Source: Butyrivibrio sp. Su6 (GTDB lineage Bacteria; Bacillota; Clostridia; Lachnospirales; Lachnospiraceae). From it: a stretch of DNA of 64,000 bases. Location of the stretch: the NCBI RefSeq assembly GCF_900108105.1, contig NZ_FNUR01000009.1, positions 62,001 through 126,000 on the forward strand, in the 5' to 3' direction. The notes beneath the pieces are model-generated. The model saw only the letters and a list, made by a program, of their open reading frames with translations, was not told the origin of the DNA and searched no databases. The translations under genes and the position numbers were made by a program. Positions 1-10,293 of this stretch are shown here, piece by piece (within the stretch, counting starts at the first letter, position 1; every line of letters begins with the position of its first letter).

Positions 1-1
1 A

Positions 2-1240
2 AAGACACTAAAAGAGAATATTGATGTTCTAACTTTGTCAGCGACACCTATTCCTCGTACCCTTCATATGTCACTTGTGGGTATCAGAGAGATGAGCGTC
101 CTTGAGGAAGCTCCAAATGACAGAATGCCAATTCAGACCTATGTTATGGAGTACAATGACGAGCTTGTAAGAGAGGCCATTGTCCGTGAACTTTCCAGGA
201 ATGGTCAGGTTTACTATGTTTACAACAGAGTAAATACCATTGCTGATATGGCGGCTCAGATACAAAAGCTTGTACCGGAGGCCAATGTTGCTTTTGCCCA
301 TGGACAGATGAAAGAGTCTGAACTTGAAAGGATCATGTACGACTTCATTGATGGAACCATCGATGTGCTTGTTTCAACAACTATCATTGAGACGGGACTT
401 GATATCTCTAATGTTAATACAATGATAATCCACGACTCTGATAAGATGGGACTTTCGCAGCTCTATCAGCTCAGGGGAAGAGTTGGACGTTCCAACAGGA
501 CAGCTTATGCGTTCCTTATGTATAAGAGAGATAAGATGCTAAAAGAAGTAGCTGAAAAGCGACTTTCTGCCATCAGAGAGTTCACTGATCTTGGAAGTGG
601 ATTCAAGATTGCCATGCGTGACCTTGAGATCAGAGGAGCTGGAAGCCTTCTTGGAAGAAAGCAGTCAGGCCACATGCAGGCAGTAGGATATAACCTGTAT
701 TGCAAGATGCTTGGAGAAGCAGTCAGGATCAAGAAAGGCGACAGCACCGACGATGAGCTTCTTAATGCTATCAACACCAGCATAGACCTTGATGTGGACG
801 CATTCATTCCTAATGAATACATCTTAAATGAGGAGCAGAAGCTCGAAATATACAAGCGAATAGCAACACTGGAAAACCAGCAGGAATGCGATGATATGAG
901 AGATGAGCTCATTGACAGATTTGGAGAAGTGCCTCAGGCAGCAGATAATCTTCTTAGGATATCTCTTTTGCGCTCCAAGGCTCATTCACTCTACATTCCG
1001 GAAATCAAAGGTGGAAACGGAACCATAGAGTTTAAGATCAATCCAAACGCCAAGATCGATGCCGGTAAGATACCGGGCTTCATAGCTTCCTACAAAGGAA
1101 ATATGGCTTTCCACAGCGCAGGAATTCCGGTATTTGTCTACAAATACCAAAAAGATGGCAATCCAACCAAGGCCGGACAAAAACTCCTCGAAGATACCGA
1201 GGAGATTGTGGAAAAGATGAGAGCACTCGTCAGGGAATAA
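2..1240 (+). CDS. mfd: Transcription-repair coupling factor Mfd, C-terminal part (5' truncated by window)
   Basis: The frame is open from the first bases of the window, so only about the last 412 residues are present. Visible motifs belong to the second half of an SF2 translocase: SATPIPRT (motif III), IIETGLDISNVNTMIIHDSD (motif V region) and the QLRGRVGRS motif VI. They are followed by the C-terminal TRCF domain that binds UvrA and keeps the enzyme autoinhibited. Mfd removes RNA polymerase stalled at lesions by pushing on it from upstream and recruits UvrA to the template strand; uvrB and uvrA lie in this window about 36 kb away. An internal ATG at 35 is not the start, because conserved helicase sequence precedes it. 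A strong hairpin follows the stop. The family assignment is secure. Confidence 0.96.
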   Translation, partial: KTLKENIDVLTLSATPIPRTLHMSLVGIREMSVLEEAPNDRMPIQTYVMEYNDELVREAIVRELSRNGQVYYVYNRVNTIADMAAQIQKLVPEANVAFAHGQMKESELERIMYDFIDGTIDVLVSTTIIETGLDISNVNTMIIHDSDKMGLSQLYQLRGRVGRSNRTAYAFLMYKRDKMLKEVAEKRLSAIREFTDLGSGFKIAMRDLEIRGAGSLLGRKQSGHMQAVGYNLYCKMLGEAVRIKKGDSTDDELLNAINTSIDLDVDAFIPNEYILNEEQKLEIYKRIATLENQQECDDMRDELIDRFGEVPQAADNLLRISLLRSKAHSLYIPEIKGGNGTIEFKINPNAKIDAGKIPGFIASYKGNMAFHSAGIPVFVYKYQKDGNPTKAGQKLLEDTEEIVEKMRALVRE

Positions 1241-1303
1241 TACTTTCATTTTTGAAGTATAGATGGTGGCGTACGGAGTCATTACTTACGTATATACAAA
1301 TAA

Positions 1304-1345
1304 AGAGGATACTTGTCCAACCAATTTGGTTGGCAAGTATCCTCT
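1304..1345. terminator. Long hairpin between convergent genes
   Basis: A stem of about 19 bp (outer arms AGAGGATACTTG and CAAGTATCCTCT, inner arms CCAACCA and TGGTTGG) with one bulged base lies between the mfd stop and the 3' end of the minus-strand gene. There is no long T run on the plus side, so it is a probable shared 3'-end or terminator structure for both converging transcripts. Confidence 0.6.
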
Positions 1346-1391
1346 AGTTAATATACAGTGTAGAAAAGAACTGTAAAGAATTGATTCTTTT

Positions 1392-2414
1392 TTATTTAAA
1401 TGCAGCAGGTCTTGGTCTGTTGACCTGGATTATCTTGGAAGCTTCGAGATTTCTCATAAGAAGGAGCCTTGCCTCTCCGATGTACTCGGGCTTAATCATG
1501 TAGTGACAGTACGTCTCGATTAGAGAGAAGAGATTAGCGGTTCTGCCCTCGATCTTAAAATTGTTGATTCCCATAGGTACATATTTTTCCCAGATAAGCT
1601 CAGGGGAAACGTATGTTGAATAATCTTGGATAGTGTAGATACAGTTTTTGTCACCATACTCACATTTCCAGGGAATCAGCGGCTTTTGTTTATCCTTCGG
1701 AAGAAGACGGTTTGCTTTTACTATTTCCTGGTTTAGAGCAATGTTCTTGTAGTGGTCGCCTCTTCTCTTGCAATCGGGAACACAAAGGGCATTTACAAGC
1801 ACTTCAAGTTTCTCTTTGTGGTGAATCTGCTCTATCAGATCCCACTTGTTGTTCATGTTGTAGTCAAGAACCACGTATTTATAGTCTTTATCAAGTTCTG
1901 CATTCAGGCTGTCTAAGTCTTTTATCTCTTTGCAGGTTGTAGAATCAATCTTATATGAAGGATATTTTGCCCTTATGAACTCCTCAAGAAGCGGAGAGAA
2001 AACCAGCACTTCATTCATGCCATTGTTTCCTGCTTCCATGCAGAAATTACAGAATGGATCCCTTAAATCTTCCTCAGTAATAAGTGGATTAGTAAATGTA
2101 AAACGAACAGGTATGTGATTTGCATTTATGCTTTTTATTACATTCTGGACAAAAGCTATGTCGCACTGATCATCAGCTATCAGCCTTCCTCCGTTCCATA
2201 GTGAAAATGGAAAAGAGCCAAAAAATGATGCAATCTCAACACCTTCTCTAAAATAATGCGGGTACTGCTTCATCATACTTATCCAAAACATATTCAGCGG
2301 ATAATTGTACCTCAGCCCCGGCAAGTGAAAACGAACATTCCCCATATCAATACACCTCACAACAAAGTACTTACCATTCAACTCTACTATTTCCCATAAT
2401 TCTTCGCCAATCAC
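1392..2414 (-). CDS. U32 peptidase-like protein of unknown function with a four-cysteine cluster
   Basis: I do not know a named family for this 340-aa protein, but its layout follows U32-family proteins such as TrhP (also in this window). A strand-helix pattern around residue 145 resembles the TIM-barrel repeats. LVNALC at about residue 208 matches the FIHGAMC region of TrhP, and a C-x3-C...C-x5-C set sits just before FKIEGRT, the equivalent of the U32 KIEGR motif. In UbiU/UbiV and TrhP-like proteins the cysteines in this region bind an Fe-S cluster; here that is inference. The start is GTG, with an in-frame stop directly upstream and no clear ribosome site, so the true start may be further in. 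The gene lies downstream of a 187-nt palindrome and an ABC transporter on the same strand. Confidence 0.6.
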   Translation of the reverse strand: MIGEELWEIVELNGKYFVVRCIDMGNVRFHLPGLRYNYPLNMFWISMMKQYPHYFREGVEIASFFGSFPFSLWNGGRLIADDQCDIAFVQNVIKSINANHIPVRFTFTNPLITEEDLRDPFCNFCMEAGNNGMNEVLVFSPLLEEFIRAKYPSYKIDSTTCKEIKDLDSLNAELDKDYKYVVLDYNMNNKWDLIEQIHHKEKLEVLVNALCVPDCKRRGDHYKNIALNQEIVKANRLLPKDKQKPLIPWKCEYGDKNCIYTIQDYSTYVSPELIWEKYVPMGINNFKIEGRTANLFSLIETYCHYMIKPEYIGEARLLLMRNLEASKIIQVNRPRPAAFK

Positions 2415-2459
2415 TTATTGCTATTGGATTACTATTTTTTATATGTGTAGTAAACCATA

Positions 2460-2646
2460 AATCCAAAAGTGCCCATACCTTCGGATAGAGCGATTTAGTA
2501 TGAGCAATAGAGACAGTTAATAAATAATAAGAGCCTCATTTCCTGTTTTGAATAAGCATGAAAGGAAATGAGGCGAATTATTGTGAATTTACTGTCTCTT
2601 TGCGAATACTCCGAGATCTATCCGAAGGTATGGGCACTTCTGGATT
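2460..2646. repeat. 187-nt imperfect inverted repeat (nested palindrome)
   Basis: The two halves, about 85 nt each, are imperfect reverse complements around an 18-nt centre (2545-2562). Three blocks match closely: the outer arms at 2460-2488 and 2618-2646 (AATCC[A/G]AAGTGCCCATACC continuing through TTCGGATAG), a middle block AGAGACAGTTAA (2509-2520) pairing with 2589-2599, and an inner block GCCTCATTTCCT (2533-2544) pairing with 2563-2574. It contains no plausible gene. It sits between the ABC transporter stop and the U32-like gene, so it would be read as one very long RNA hairpin. It could be a terminator or attenuator, or a small non-autonomous mobile element. Confidence 0.75.
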
Positions 2647-2667
2647 TTATGCCACTCGCAAGAAAGT
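2633..2667 (+). repeat. 35-nt interspersed repeat, copy 1
   Basis: This stretch matches 22909-22943 at 31 of 35 positions (core ATGCCACTCGCA[A/G]GAAAGT). It overlaps the right end of the 187-nt palindrome and lies just after the ABC transporter stop. Two similar copies 20 kb apart suggest a dispersed REP-like or terminator-derived repeat family. Confidence 0.6.
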
Positions 2668-2673
2668 GTTGAT

Positions 2674-4407
2674 TCAGACTTTTCCGAGTTGCATGCGGTA
2701 GTACTTTTCGTAGAGACCGCCTTTTTTGATGAGCTCTTTGTGAGTGCCCCGCTCTTTGATGCCGTCTTCGTCCAGGACGATGATCTCGTCGGCGCCAAGG
2801 ATTGTTGAAAGCCTGTGGGCAATTGTAATGGTGGTTCTTCCAACAGAGAGTTTATCAAGACTTTCCTGAATGTATCTTTCGCTTTCGTTGTCGAGAGCGC
2901 TGGTTGCCTCATCAAGGATCAGGATTGGCGGGTTCTTAAGGAACACTCTTGCAATGGCGATACGCTGTTTCTGACCTCCGGATAGCCTTGCGCCTCTTTC
3001 TCCAACCTCAGTATCAAAGCCGTTTGGAAGGCTTTCAATAAAATCTAAGAGATCAGCATTTTTTGCAGCCTCCACAATTTCTTCCATTGTGGCATCCTGC
3101 TTACCGTATGCGATATTTTCTTTTACCGTCCCATTAAAAAGATATACATCCTGCTGAACGATTCCGATGTAGGAGCGAAGAGACTTCTGAGTCACATCTC
3201 TAATGTCAGTACCATCAATAAGGACAGAGCCTTCTGTGACATCGTAGAATCTTGGAAGAAGGGAGCAAAGCGTTGTCTTTCCGCCGCCTGAAGGCCCAAC
3301 TATGGCAACTGATTTTCCAGCTTCCACATGTAAGTTTATATCTTTTAACACTGCTTCATCTTCTTCATATGAAAAGCTTACGTTCTTATAATCGATAACG
3401 CCCTGGACGTCCTTGAGCTCCCTGGCGTTTTCTTTGTCCACGATCTCAGGCATAGTATCCATAACCTCGCGGAATCTTTCAAAGCCTGCAAGACCCTTCT
3501 GGAGCTGTTCTGTAAATTCAACAAGAACATTTACCGGATTGATGAAAATATTAATGTAAAGAGCGTAGATAGCAAGGTCTTCGCCGGTAAGCTGGCCCTT
3601 GGCTATAAAGAAGCCGCCTGCCACAAGCACTGTCACGAACATAAGACCTTCGAACAGATTGTTTCCGGAGTGGAATTTGGCCATCTGGCGGTAATTTGCC
3701 TGCTTGGAGTCAAGGAATGCGATGTTGGATTCATCAAATTTCTTTTCCTCAATTTCCTCACCGGTAAAAGATTTAACGACTCTTATTCCACCTAATGTGT
3801 CCTGGAGAGATGAGTTGATACCTGCAATTTTCCTTCTGTTATCGGAGAAGGTCGCACGCATTTTACGGTTCTGACTAACTGAGAAAACAGCCATGCATAA
3901 TACAACGGCCACAAGGCACAGAGTCATAGGTACATTTATTCTCATAAGAAGAATGAAAGAGCCGACTATTTTTACCACTGAAATAAAGATGTTCTCCGGG
4001 CCGTGGTGGGCAAGCTCGGAAATATCGAATAAGTCGGACACGAGTTTACTCATCATTTCGCCTGTGTTGTGAGTGTCATAGTAGGAAAAAGAAAATGCTT
4101 CAAATCTTTCAAACAGATCATGCCTCATTCCTGATTCCATCCTGGCACCCATCATGTGACCCTGATAAGTAACATAGTATTTGCAAAGTGATCTTACTAT
4201 GTACATGATGACAAGGCCCAGCGCCACAAGACCCAGACGGGTCAAGATGACTTTTGGCTCTTCAAGGAAAAGAGTGCTTCTTAAAATCCTCAAAAACTGA
4301 GGAAAAGCCAGATCTATCACAGAAAGTATCGACGCGCATACAAGATCAAATATAAAAACGCCAATATATGGTTTGTAGTAGGGGATAAACTTTTTTATAA
4401 GCTTCAT
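2674..4407 (-). CDS. ABC transporter, fused permease and ATPase (exporter type)
   Basis: This 577-aa half-transporter has a six-helix type I exporter domain (about residues 1-310) followed by a nucleotide-binding domain. The latter shows Walker A GPSGGGKTT, signature LSGGQKQRIAIAR, Walker B ILILDEATSALD and the H-loop AHRL. Such MsbA/LmrA-like proteins work as homo- or heterodimers in the membrane and export lipids, drugs or peptides; the substrate cannot be read from the sequence. No partner half-transporter is adjacent, so a homodimer is likely. The ATG at 4407 has a GGAG site, and a good promoter lies just upstream (4438-4466). The ATPase motifs are intact. Confidence 0.93.
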   Translation of the reverse strand: MKLIKKFIPYYKPYIGVFIFDLVCASILSVIDLAFPQFLRILRSTLFLEEPKVILTRLGLVALGLVIMYIVRSLCKYYVTYQGHMMGARMESGMRHDLFERFEAFSFSYYDTHNTGEMMSKLVSDLFDISELAHHGPENIFISVVKIVGSFILLMRINVPMTLCLVAVVLCMAVFSVSQNRKMRATFSDNRRKIAGINSSLQDTLGGIRVVKSFTGEEIEEKKFDESNIAFLDSKQANYRQMAKFHSGNNLFEGLMFVTVLVAGGFFIAKGQLTGEDLAIYALYINIFINPVNVLVEFTEQLQKGLAGFERFREVMDTMPEIVDKENARELKDVQGVIDYKNVSFSYEEDEAVLKDINLHVEAGKSVAIVGPSGGGKTTLCSLLPRFYDVTEGSVLIDGTDIRDVTQKSLRSYIGIVQQDVYLFNGTVKENIAYGKQDATMEEIVEAAKNADLLDFIESLPNGFDTEVGERGARLSGGQKQRIAIARVFLKNPPILILDEATSALDNESERYIQESLDKLSVGRTTITIAHRLSTILGADEIIVLDEDGIKERGTHKELIKKGGLYEKYYRMQLGKV

Positions 4408-4437
4408 AATATGCTCCTCAAAATAATGTTATGAATA

Positions 4438-4466
4438 ATTTTACATTGTGCGCTATTTATTATCAA
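4438..4466 (-). promoter_or_regulatory. Promoter of the ABC transporter gene
   Basis: Read on the minus strand, TTGATA (-35), a 17-nt spacer and TAAAAT (-10) end about 30 nt before the start codon. Spacing is ideal for the vegetative sigma factor. Confidence 0.6.
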
Positions 4467-4510
4467 GCATTGAATAGTAAACTTTAGCGCTGTAAATGGT
4501 TAAAACTATG

Positions 4511-4519
4511 TGGTATAAT
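4511..4519 (+). promoter_or_regulatory. Extended -10 promoter of the aminotransferase gene
   Basis: TGGTATAAT is a perfect TATAAT hexamer with a TGN extension. No good -35 lies 17 nt upstream, as expected for extended -10 promoters. The start codon is 38 nt downstream. Confidence 0.6.
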
Positions 4520-4556
4520 GTGAGTCAGTTTAAAATGATTTTGTCAGGAGGCAGAT

Positions 4557-5747
4557 ATGATCAATCGGCAGTATAAAGAAATGCTTGGGGCTAAATCTGT
4601 TATCAGAGAGCTTTCAGAATATGCAACAGCCAGGGGAAAAGAGATCGGATATGAGAATGTTTTTGATTTCAGCCTGGGAAATCCAAGTGTAGAAGTTCCA
4701 AAAGAGTTTACAGAGGAAATGATACGTCTTTTGCAGAATGAGGATACAATGACTCTCCACGGATATACTCCAAGTCTTGGAAACCCTCTTTATAAGGAAA
4801 AGATAGCGGAGTCTTTAAATAAGCGCTTTGGAATGAATTATGGTCCGGAGCATATTTTCCCTACTACCGGAGCTGCAGGCGCAATAGCTCATGCGGTGAG
4901 AGCTGTCACTGAGCCCGGGGATGAGATGATCACATTTGCTCCATTTTTTCCTGAGTATTTTCCATATATTAAGGGCGCAGGTGTAGAGCTTAAAGTTGTT
5001 CCTGCAGATACAGACACATTCCAGATCAACTTTGACAAGTTTGAGGAAATGCTTGGCGATAAAGTTATGGCAGTTCTTATCAATACTCCAAACAACCCTT
5101 CAGGTGTTGCTTACGGTACTGCAACCTTGACCAGACTTGCAGATATATTAAAGAAGAAATCAGCTCAGTACGGACACACTATCTTCCTTATTTCTGATGA
5201 ACCATACAGAGAGATAGTTTTTGAAGGCGCTGATACTCCTTATGTTTCAAAGTTCTATGACAACACACTTAGCTGCTATTCATTTTCAAAATCTCTTTCT
5301 CTTCCGGGAGAAAGAATCGGCTATGTTGCTGTAAATCCTGCCTGCGAGGGCGCAGAGTATATCGTTCCAATGTGCGGACAGATATCAAGAGGCACAGGCC
5401 ACAACTGTCCTCCTTCCATAATACAGCAAGCAGTTGCTAAGGTTTGCTCACTTACAGCAGATCTTTCTGTGTACGAGACCAATATGAACATAATCTACAA
5501 GACCCTTAAAGAACTTGGATTTACAGTAGTTAAGCCTGACGGAACATTTTATATCATGCCAAAGGCCTTGGAAGAAGATTCCATCAGCTTTTGCAAAAAG
5601 GCCAAGGACTACGATTTGATATTTGTGCCTGCTGACGGCTTCGGGGCTCCGGGATTCTTCAGAATGGCTTACTGTATTGATACAGAGAAGGTTGAAAGAG
5701 CCATGGTACGCCTTCGCGAGTTTGTCAAAGACAATTACTCCGCATAA
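4557..5747 (+). CDS. Pyridoxal-phosphate-dependent aminotransferase (class I/II)
   Basis: This 396-aa fold-type I aminotransferase has the conserved NTPNNPSG motif, SDEPYREIVFEG (the Asp that contacts the PLP pyridine nitrogen) and SFSKSLSLPGERIGY, in which Lys245 is the Schiff-base lysine. Its general style is that of aspartate/aromatic aminotransferases of Clostridia; the exact amino donor cannot be decided. It acts in the cytoplasm in amino-acid synthesis or breakdown. AGGAGG lies directly before the ATG at 4557. The gene is monocistronic, with its own extended -10 promoter, and no pathway genes lie beside it. Confidence 0.9.
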   Translation: MINRQYKEMLGAKSVIRELSEYATARGKEIGYENVFDFSLGNPSVEVPKEFTEEMIRLLQNEDTMTLHGYTPSLGNPLYKEKIAESLNKRFGMNYGPEHIFPTTGAAGAIAHAVRAVTEPGDEMITFAPFFPEYFPYIKGAGVELKVVPADTDTFQINFDKFEEMLGDKVMAVLINTPNNPSGVAYGTATLTRLADILKKKSAQYGHTIFLISDEPYREIVFEGADTPYVSKFYDNTLSCYSFSKSLSLPGERIGYVAVNPACEGAEYIVPMCGQISRGTGHNCPPSIIQQAVAKVCSLTADLSVYETNMNIIYKTLKELGFTVVKPDGTFYIMPKALEEDSISFCKKAKDYDLIFVPADGFGAPGFFRMAYCIDTEKVERAMVRLREFVKDNYSA

Positions 5748-5784
5748 TATGGGCAAAGGTGATAATTTTTATTTCATAAATGCG

Positions 5785-5813
5785 TTGACAATGCGGTTTA
5801 AACAGAGTAAACT
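5785..5813 (+). promoter_or_regulatory. Promoter of the Lys/Ala-rich protein gene
   Basis: A perfect TTGACA, a 17-nt spacer and TAAACT lie 70-100 nt before the start codon. This is a strong vegetative promoter, in line with high expression of an abundant basic protein. Confidence 0.7.
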
Positions 5814-5884
5814 CTATTTCGTAAATGACTTCACTGTTTTAAAGAGTTACATAAATCAAGTGTGATTTTGAGGAGGGGACAAAA

Positions 5885-6421
5885 ATGCCTGAAGTAAAGA
5901 AGACAACTTCTTCTGTTAAGCCAGCGACAGCAACAAAAGCTCCTGTAACAGAAGTAAAAAAATCTGAAGTTAAAGAACTTACTGAAGCTATCATCAAGGA
6001 AGAAGCTAAGAAAGAAGCTGCAAAGAAGCCTGCTGCAAAGAAGGCCGCTGCTAAAAAGCCAGCTGCAAAGAAAGCTGCTCCTGCAAAGAAAGCTGAGCCT
6101 AAGAAAGCAGAAGCAAAGGCTGAGAAGAAGCCTGTAGCAAAGAAAGCTACAACTGCAAAGAAGGCTGCTCCTGTAAAGAAAGCTGCTACTAAGAAAGCTG
6201 CTCCAGCAAAGGCAGAAGAAATCAAGGTTAGCATTGAGCTTCAGTATTCATACAAGCATATTCCATACGAAGATCTTATTCAGAACTCCAAGAATAACTT
6301 CCAGTATGAAATGGGTGGAAATGTTGATGAGATCAAGAAACTCAGCATTTATGTAAAGCCTGATGAAGACGCTGCTTATTATGTAGTAAATGATAAGGTT
6401 CAGGGAAGAATCGGCTTATAA
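5885..6421 (+). CDS. DUF6465-type protein with histone H1-like Lys/Ala repeats
   Basis: The 178-aa product has two parts. Residues about 40-112 are a low-complexity run of KKAAPAKKA- and AAKKPAAKK-like units, as in histone H1 tails and bacterial histone-like proteins. Residues about 115-178 form a compact domain ending in YVKPDEDAAYYVVNDKVQGRIGL, which I recognise as the C-terminal DUF6465 domain common in Lachnospiraceae. The basic tail suggests binding to DNA, RNA or another polyanion; this is inference, since DUF6465 has no established function. A strong promoter and GAGGAGG ribosome site precede the ATG, and a textbook terminator follows, so the gene is monocistronic and probably abundant. 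Confidence 0.8.
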   Translation: MPEVKKTTSSVKPATATKAPVTEVKKSEVKELTEAIIKEEAKKEAAKKPAAKKAAAKKPAAKKAAPAKKAEPKKAEAKAEKKPVAKKATTAKKAAPVKKAATKKAAPAKAEEIKVSIELQYSYKHIPYEDLIQNSKNNFQYEMGGNVDEIKKLSIYVKPDEDAAYYVVNDKVQGRIGL

Positions 6422-6436
6422 TCCAAACGCATATAT

Positions 6437-6470
6437 AACGCTCTCTACGAAAGTAGGGAGCGTTTTTTTC
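6437..6470 (+). terminator. Rho-independent terminator
   Basis: A 12-bp stem (AACGCTCTCTAC paired with GTAGGGAGCGTT, one G-U pair), a GAAA tetraloop and a run of seven T follow the Lys/Ala-rich gene. Confidence 0.92.
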
Positions 6471-6497
6471 TTAATACTTATTTTATAAAAAGCGTTG

Positions 6498-6526
6498 TTG
6501 ACATTACACTCTCATAGTGATATTTT
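6498..6526 (+). promoter_or_regulatory. Promoter of the hrcA-grpE-dnaK-dnaJ operon
   Basis: A perfect TTGACA, a 17-nt spacer and TATTTT precede the CIRCE operator. The predicted transcript start near 6533 places CIRCE in the untranslated leader, the usual arrangement. Confidence 0.75.
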
Positions 6527-6541
6527 AAGTTACAGAAGATA

Positions 6542-6568
6542 TTAGCACTCGAATCGAGTGAGTGCTAA
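6542..6568. promoter_or_regulatory. CIRCE operator (HrcA binding site)
   Basis: TTAGCACTC, nine bases, GAGTGCTAA is the exact CIRCE consensus. It is the binding site of the HrcA repressor encoded by the next gene, giving autoregulated heat-shock control of the operon. Confidence 0.98.
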
Positions 6569-6619
6569 CATCAAAACCATTCCGATGAATTTAACCGGTG
6601 AATACATAGGAAGGGCAAT

Positions 6620-7651
6620 ATGGAATTAGATGAGAGAAAAAGAAAAATACTTCATGCAATAGTTAAGAACTACCTTGAAACTGGAGAACCAGTCGGTAGC
6701 CGTACTATTTCCAAGTACACGGATCTTAATCTTAGCTCTGCAACAATCAGAAATGAGATGGCTGACCTTGAGGAGATGGGACTTATATTACAGCCTCATA
6801 CATCAGCAGGCCGTATTCCTTCTGATCAGGGTTATCGAGTATATGTTGATGAGATGCTCCGTGATAAGGAACAGGAAGTTGAGAACATGAAGGAAATGCT
6901 CCTCGATAAAGAGGAGAAGCTTGAGAATCTGCTTAAGCAGGTTGCCAAGACACTGGCGGTAGATACCAATTATGCAACAATGATATCTGCTCCGCAGATC
7001 AGGAAAAATAAACTTAAGTTCATACAGATAAGTAAGGTTGATGAAGGACATCTTCTGGCGACAATAGTTATAGAAGGAAATGTCATCAAAAACAAGATCA
7101 TTTCGGTTGAGGAAGTTTTAGACGATGCAACAATGCTTAAGCTGAACATCCTTATGAACACAAGGCTTGACGGACTTGCTGTAGAGGATATAAATCTTGG
7201 CCTTATAGCTGCAGTTAAGCAGGAAGCTGGAATCCACAGCGAGATAATAGGCAACGTTATTGATGCGGCTGCTGAATCTATCACAGCTGATGAGGACCTT
7301 CAGATATATACAAGTGGTACCATGAACATCTTCAAGTACCCTGAACTTACAGATTCCACCAAGGCCAGTGAGCTTATCAGTACCTTTGAGGATACCAAGG
7401 ATCTTTCAAGTATCGTAGAGGATACACTTTCCTCCGATTCTGAAGAGACGGGGATTCAGGTATATATCGGTAATGAGACACCGGTTCAGGCTATGAAGGA
7501 TTGCAGTGTTGTAACAGCAACCTATGAGCTTGGCGATGGAATGAAGGGAACTGTCGGTATCATAGGTCCCAAGAGAATGGATTACGATAAAGTTATTTCA
7601 ACATTAAAGAATATGAGACATGCGCTTGATGATCTGTATAAAAAGGGTTAG
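6620..7651 (+). CDS. hrcA: Heat-inducible transcription repressor HrcA
   Basis: This 343-aa protein has the N-terminal winged-helix segment (RKRKILHAIVKNYLETGEPVG, then LSSATIRNEMADLEEMG with the recognition helix) and the C-terminal dimerisation/GAF-like HrcA domain. HrcA needs GroEL to fold and represses CIRCE operons until heat stress draws GroEL away. It is the first gene of hrcA-grpE-dnaK-dnaJ and sits 51 bases after a perfect CIRCE. The ATG at 6620 has an AGGAAGGG-like site upstream, and the length is normal for the family. Confidence 0.97.
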   Translation: MELDERKRKILHAIVKNYLETGEPVGSRTISKYTDLNLSSATIRNEMADLEEMGLILQPHTSAGRIPSDQGYRVYVDEMLRDKEQEVENMKEMLLDKEEKLENLLKQVAKTLAVDTNYATMISAPQIRKNKLKFIQISKVDEGHLLATIVIEGNVIKNKIISVEEVLDDATMLKLNILMNTRLDGLAVEDINLGLIAAVKQEAGIHSEIIGNVIDAAAESITADEDLQIYTSGTMNIFKYPELTDSTKASELISTFEDTKDLSSIVEDTLSSDSEETGIQVYIGNETPVQAMKDCSVVTATYELGDGMKGTVGIIGPKRMDYDKVISTLKNMRHALDDLYKKG

Positions 7652-7674
7652 CGCAGTTAATATAGACAAGTGTT

Positions 7675-7680
7675 AGGAGG
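7675..7680 (+). promoter_or_regulatory. Ribosome binding site deciding the TTG start of grpE
   Basis: A perfect AGGAGG ends 7 nt before TTG at 7688. It lies inside the reading frame opened by an earlier GTG at 7670, which rules that start out. Confidence 0.8.
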
Positions 7681-7687
7681 CAATGAA

Positions 7688-8308
7688 TTGAGCAATAAAA
7701 AGAAGCAGGTAAGCGAACAGGAAAAAGAAGTTCTTGAAAATATCATGGAAGACCTTGAAAAAGAAGCCAAAGAAAAAGAGGCTGCTGAAAATAAGGAATC
7801 AGCTTCAGAAGAAGTAAAGGAAGAAGCTGAAAAATCTGAAGAAAAAGAGCCTTCCAAAAAAGAGAAGAAAGATCCTTTAAAAGAGAAGCTTGATGAACTC
7901 AATGACAGACTTATAAGACAGGTTGCTGAGTTTGATAATTTCAGAAAAAGAACTGACAGAGAAAAAGCTCAGATGTTTGAACAGGGACAGGGCAGTGTAT
8001 TAGAAAAGCTTCTCCCTATCGTAGATAATTTCGAGCGAGGACTTGCAGCAGTTCCGGAAGACGAAAAAGACGGAGCCTTCGCAGATGGTATGAACAAGAT
8101 TTATAAGCAGCTTATAAAGCAGCTTGAGGATCTTGGAGTAACCCCTATTGAAGCCGTGGGAAAGGAATTTGATCCAAATCTCCACAACGCTGTAATGCAG
8201 GTTGAAAGTGAAGAGTATGAATCAGGTATTGTAGCACAGGAACTTCAAAAGGGATATAAGTTCCACGACACCGTGCTCAGACACAGCATGGTTGGTGTTA
8301 GCAAATAA
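7688..8308 (+). CDS. grpE: Nucleotide exchange factor GrpE
   Basis: The product is about 206 aa. An acidic, Glu/Lys-rich N-terminal tail and long coiled coil (to about residue 80) precede the GrpE core with DNFRKRTDREK, LLPIVDNFERGL and the C-terminal beta domain VGKEFDPNLHNAVMQVES. GrpE speeds ADP release from DnaK and acts as a thermosensor. I start it at TTG 7688 rather than GTG 7670, because AGGAGG at 7675-7680 is correctly spaced only for the TTG; the nearby ATG at 7683 is out of frame and hits a stop at once. It lies 36 bases after hrcA, in the CIRCE operon. Confidence 0.95.
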   Translation: MSNKKKQVSEQEKEVLENIMEDLEKEAKEKEAAENKESASEEVKEEAEKSEEKEPSKKEKKDPLKEKLDELNDRLIRQVAEFDNFRKRTDREKAQMFEQGQGSVLEKLLPIVDNFERGLAAVPEDEKDGAFADGMNKIYKQLIKQLEDLGVTPIEAVGKEFDPNLHNAVMQVESEEYESGIVAQELQKGYKFHDTVLRHSMVGVSK

Positions 8309-8369
8309 GATATATAGATGATTACAAATGCACAGCAAAGTTTTTGAGCGTGCACATGATCGAATTTAA

Positions 8370-10271
<1,902 letters not shown>

Positions 10272-10293
10272 TTGATATAGGGATACATAGTCT

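Noticed and set aside
5839-6234. Ala/Phe-rich minus-strand frame opposite the Lys/Ala repeats
   Set aside because: It is the mechanical complement of the repetitive AAG/GCT codons and not a membrane protein.
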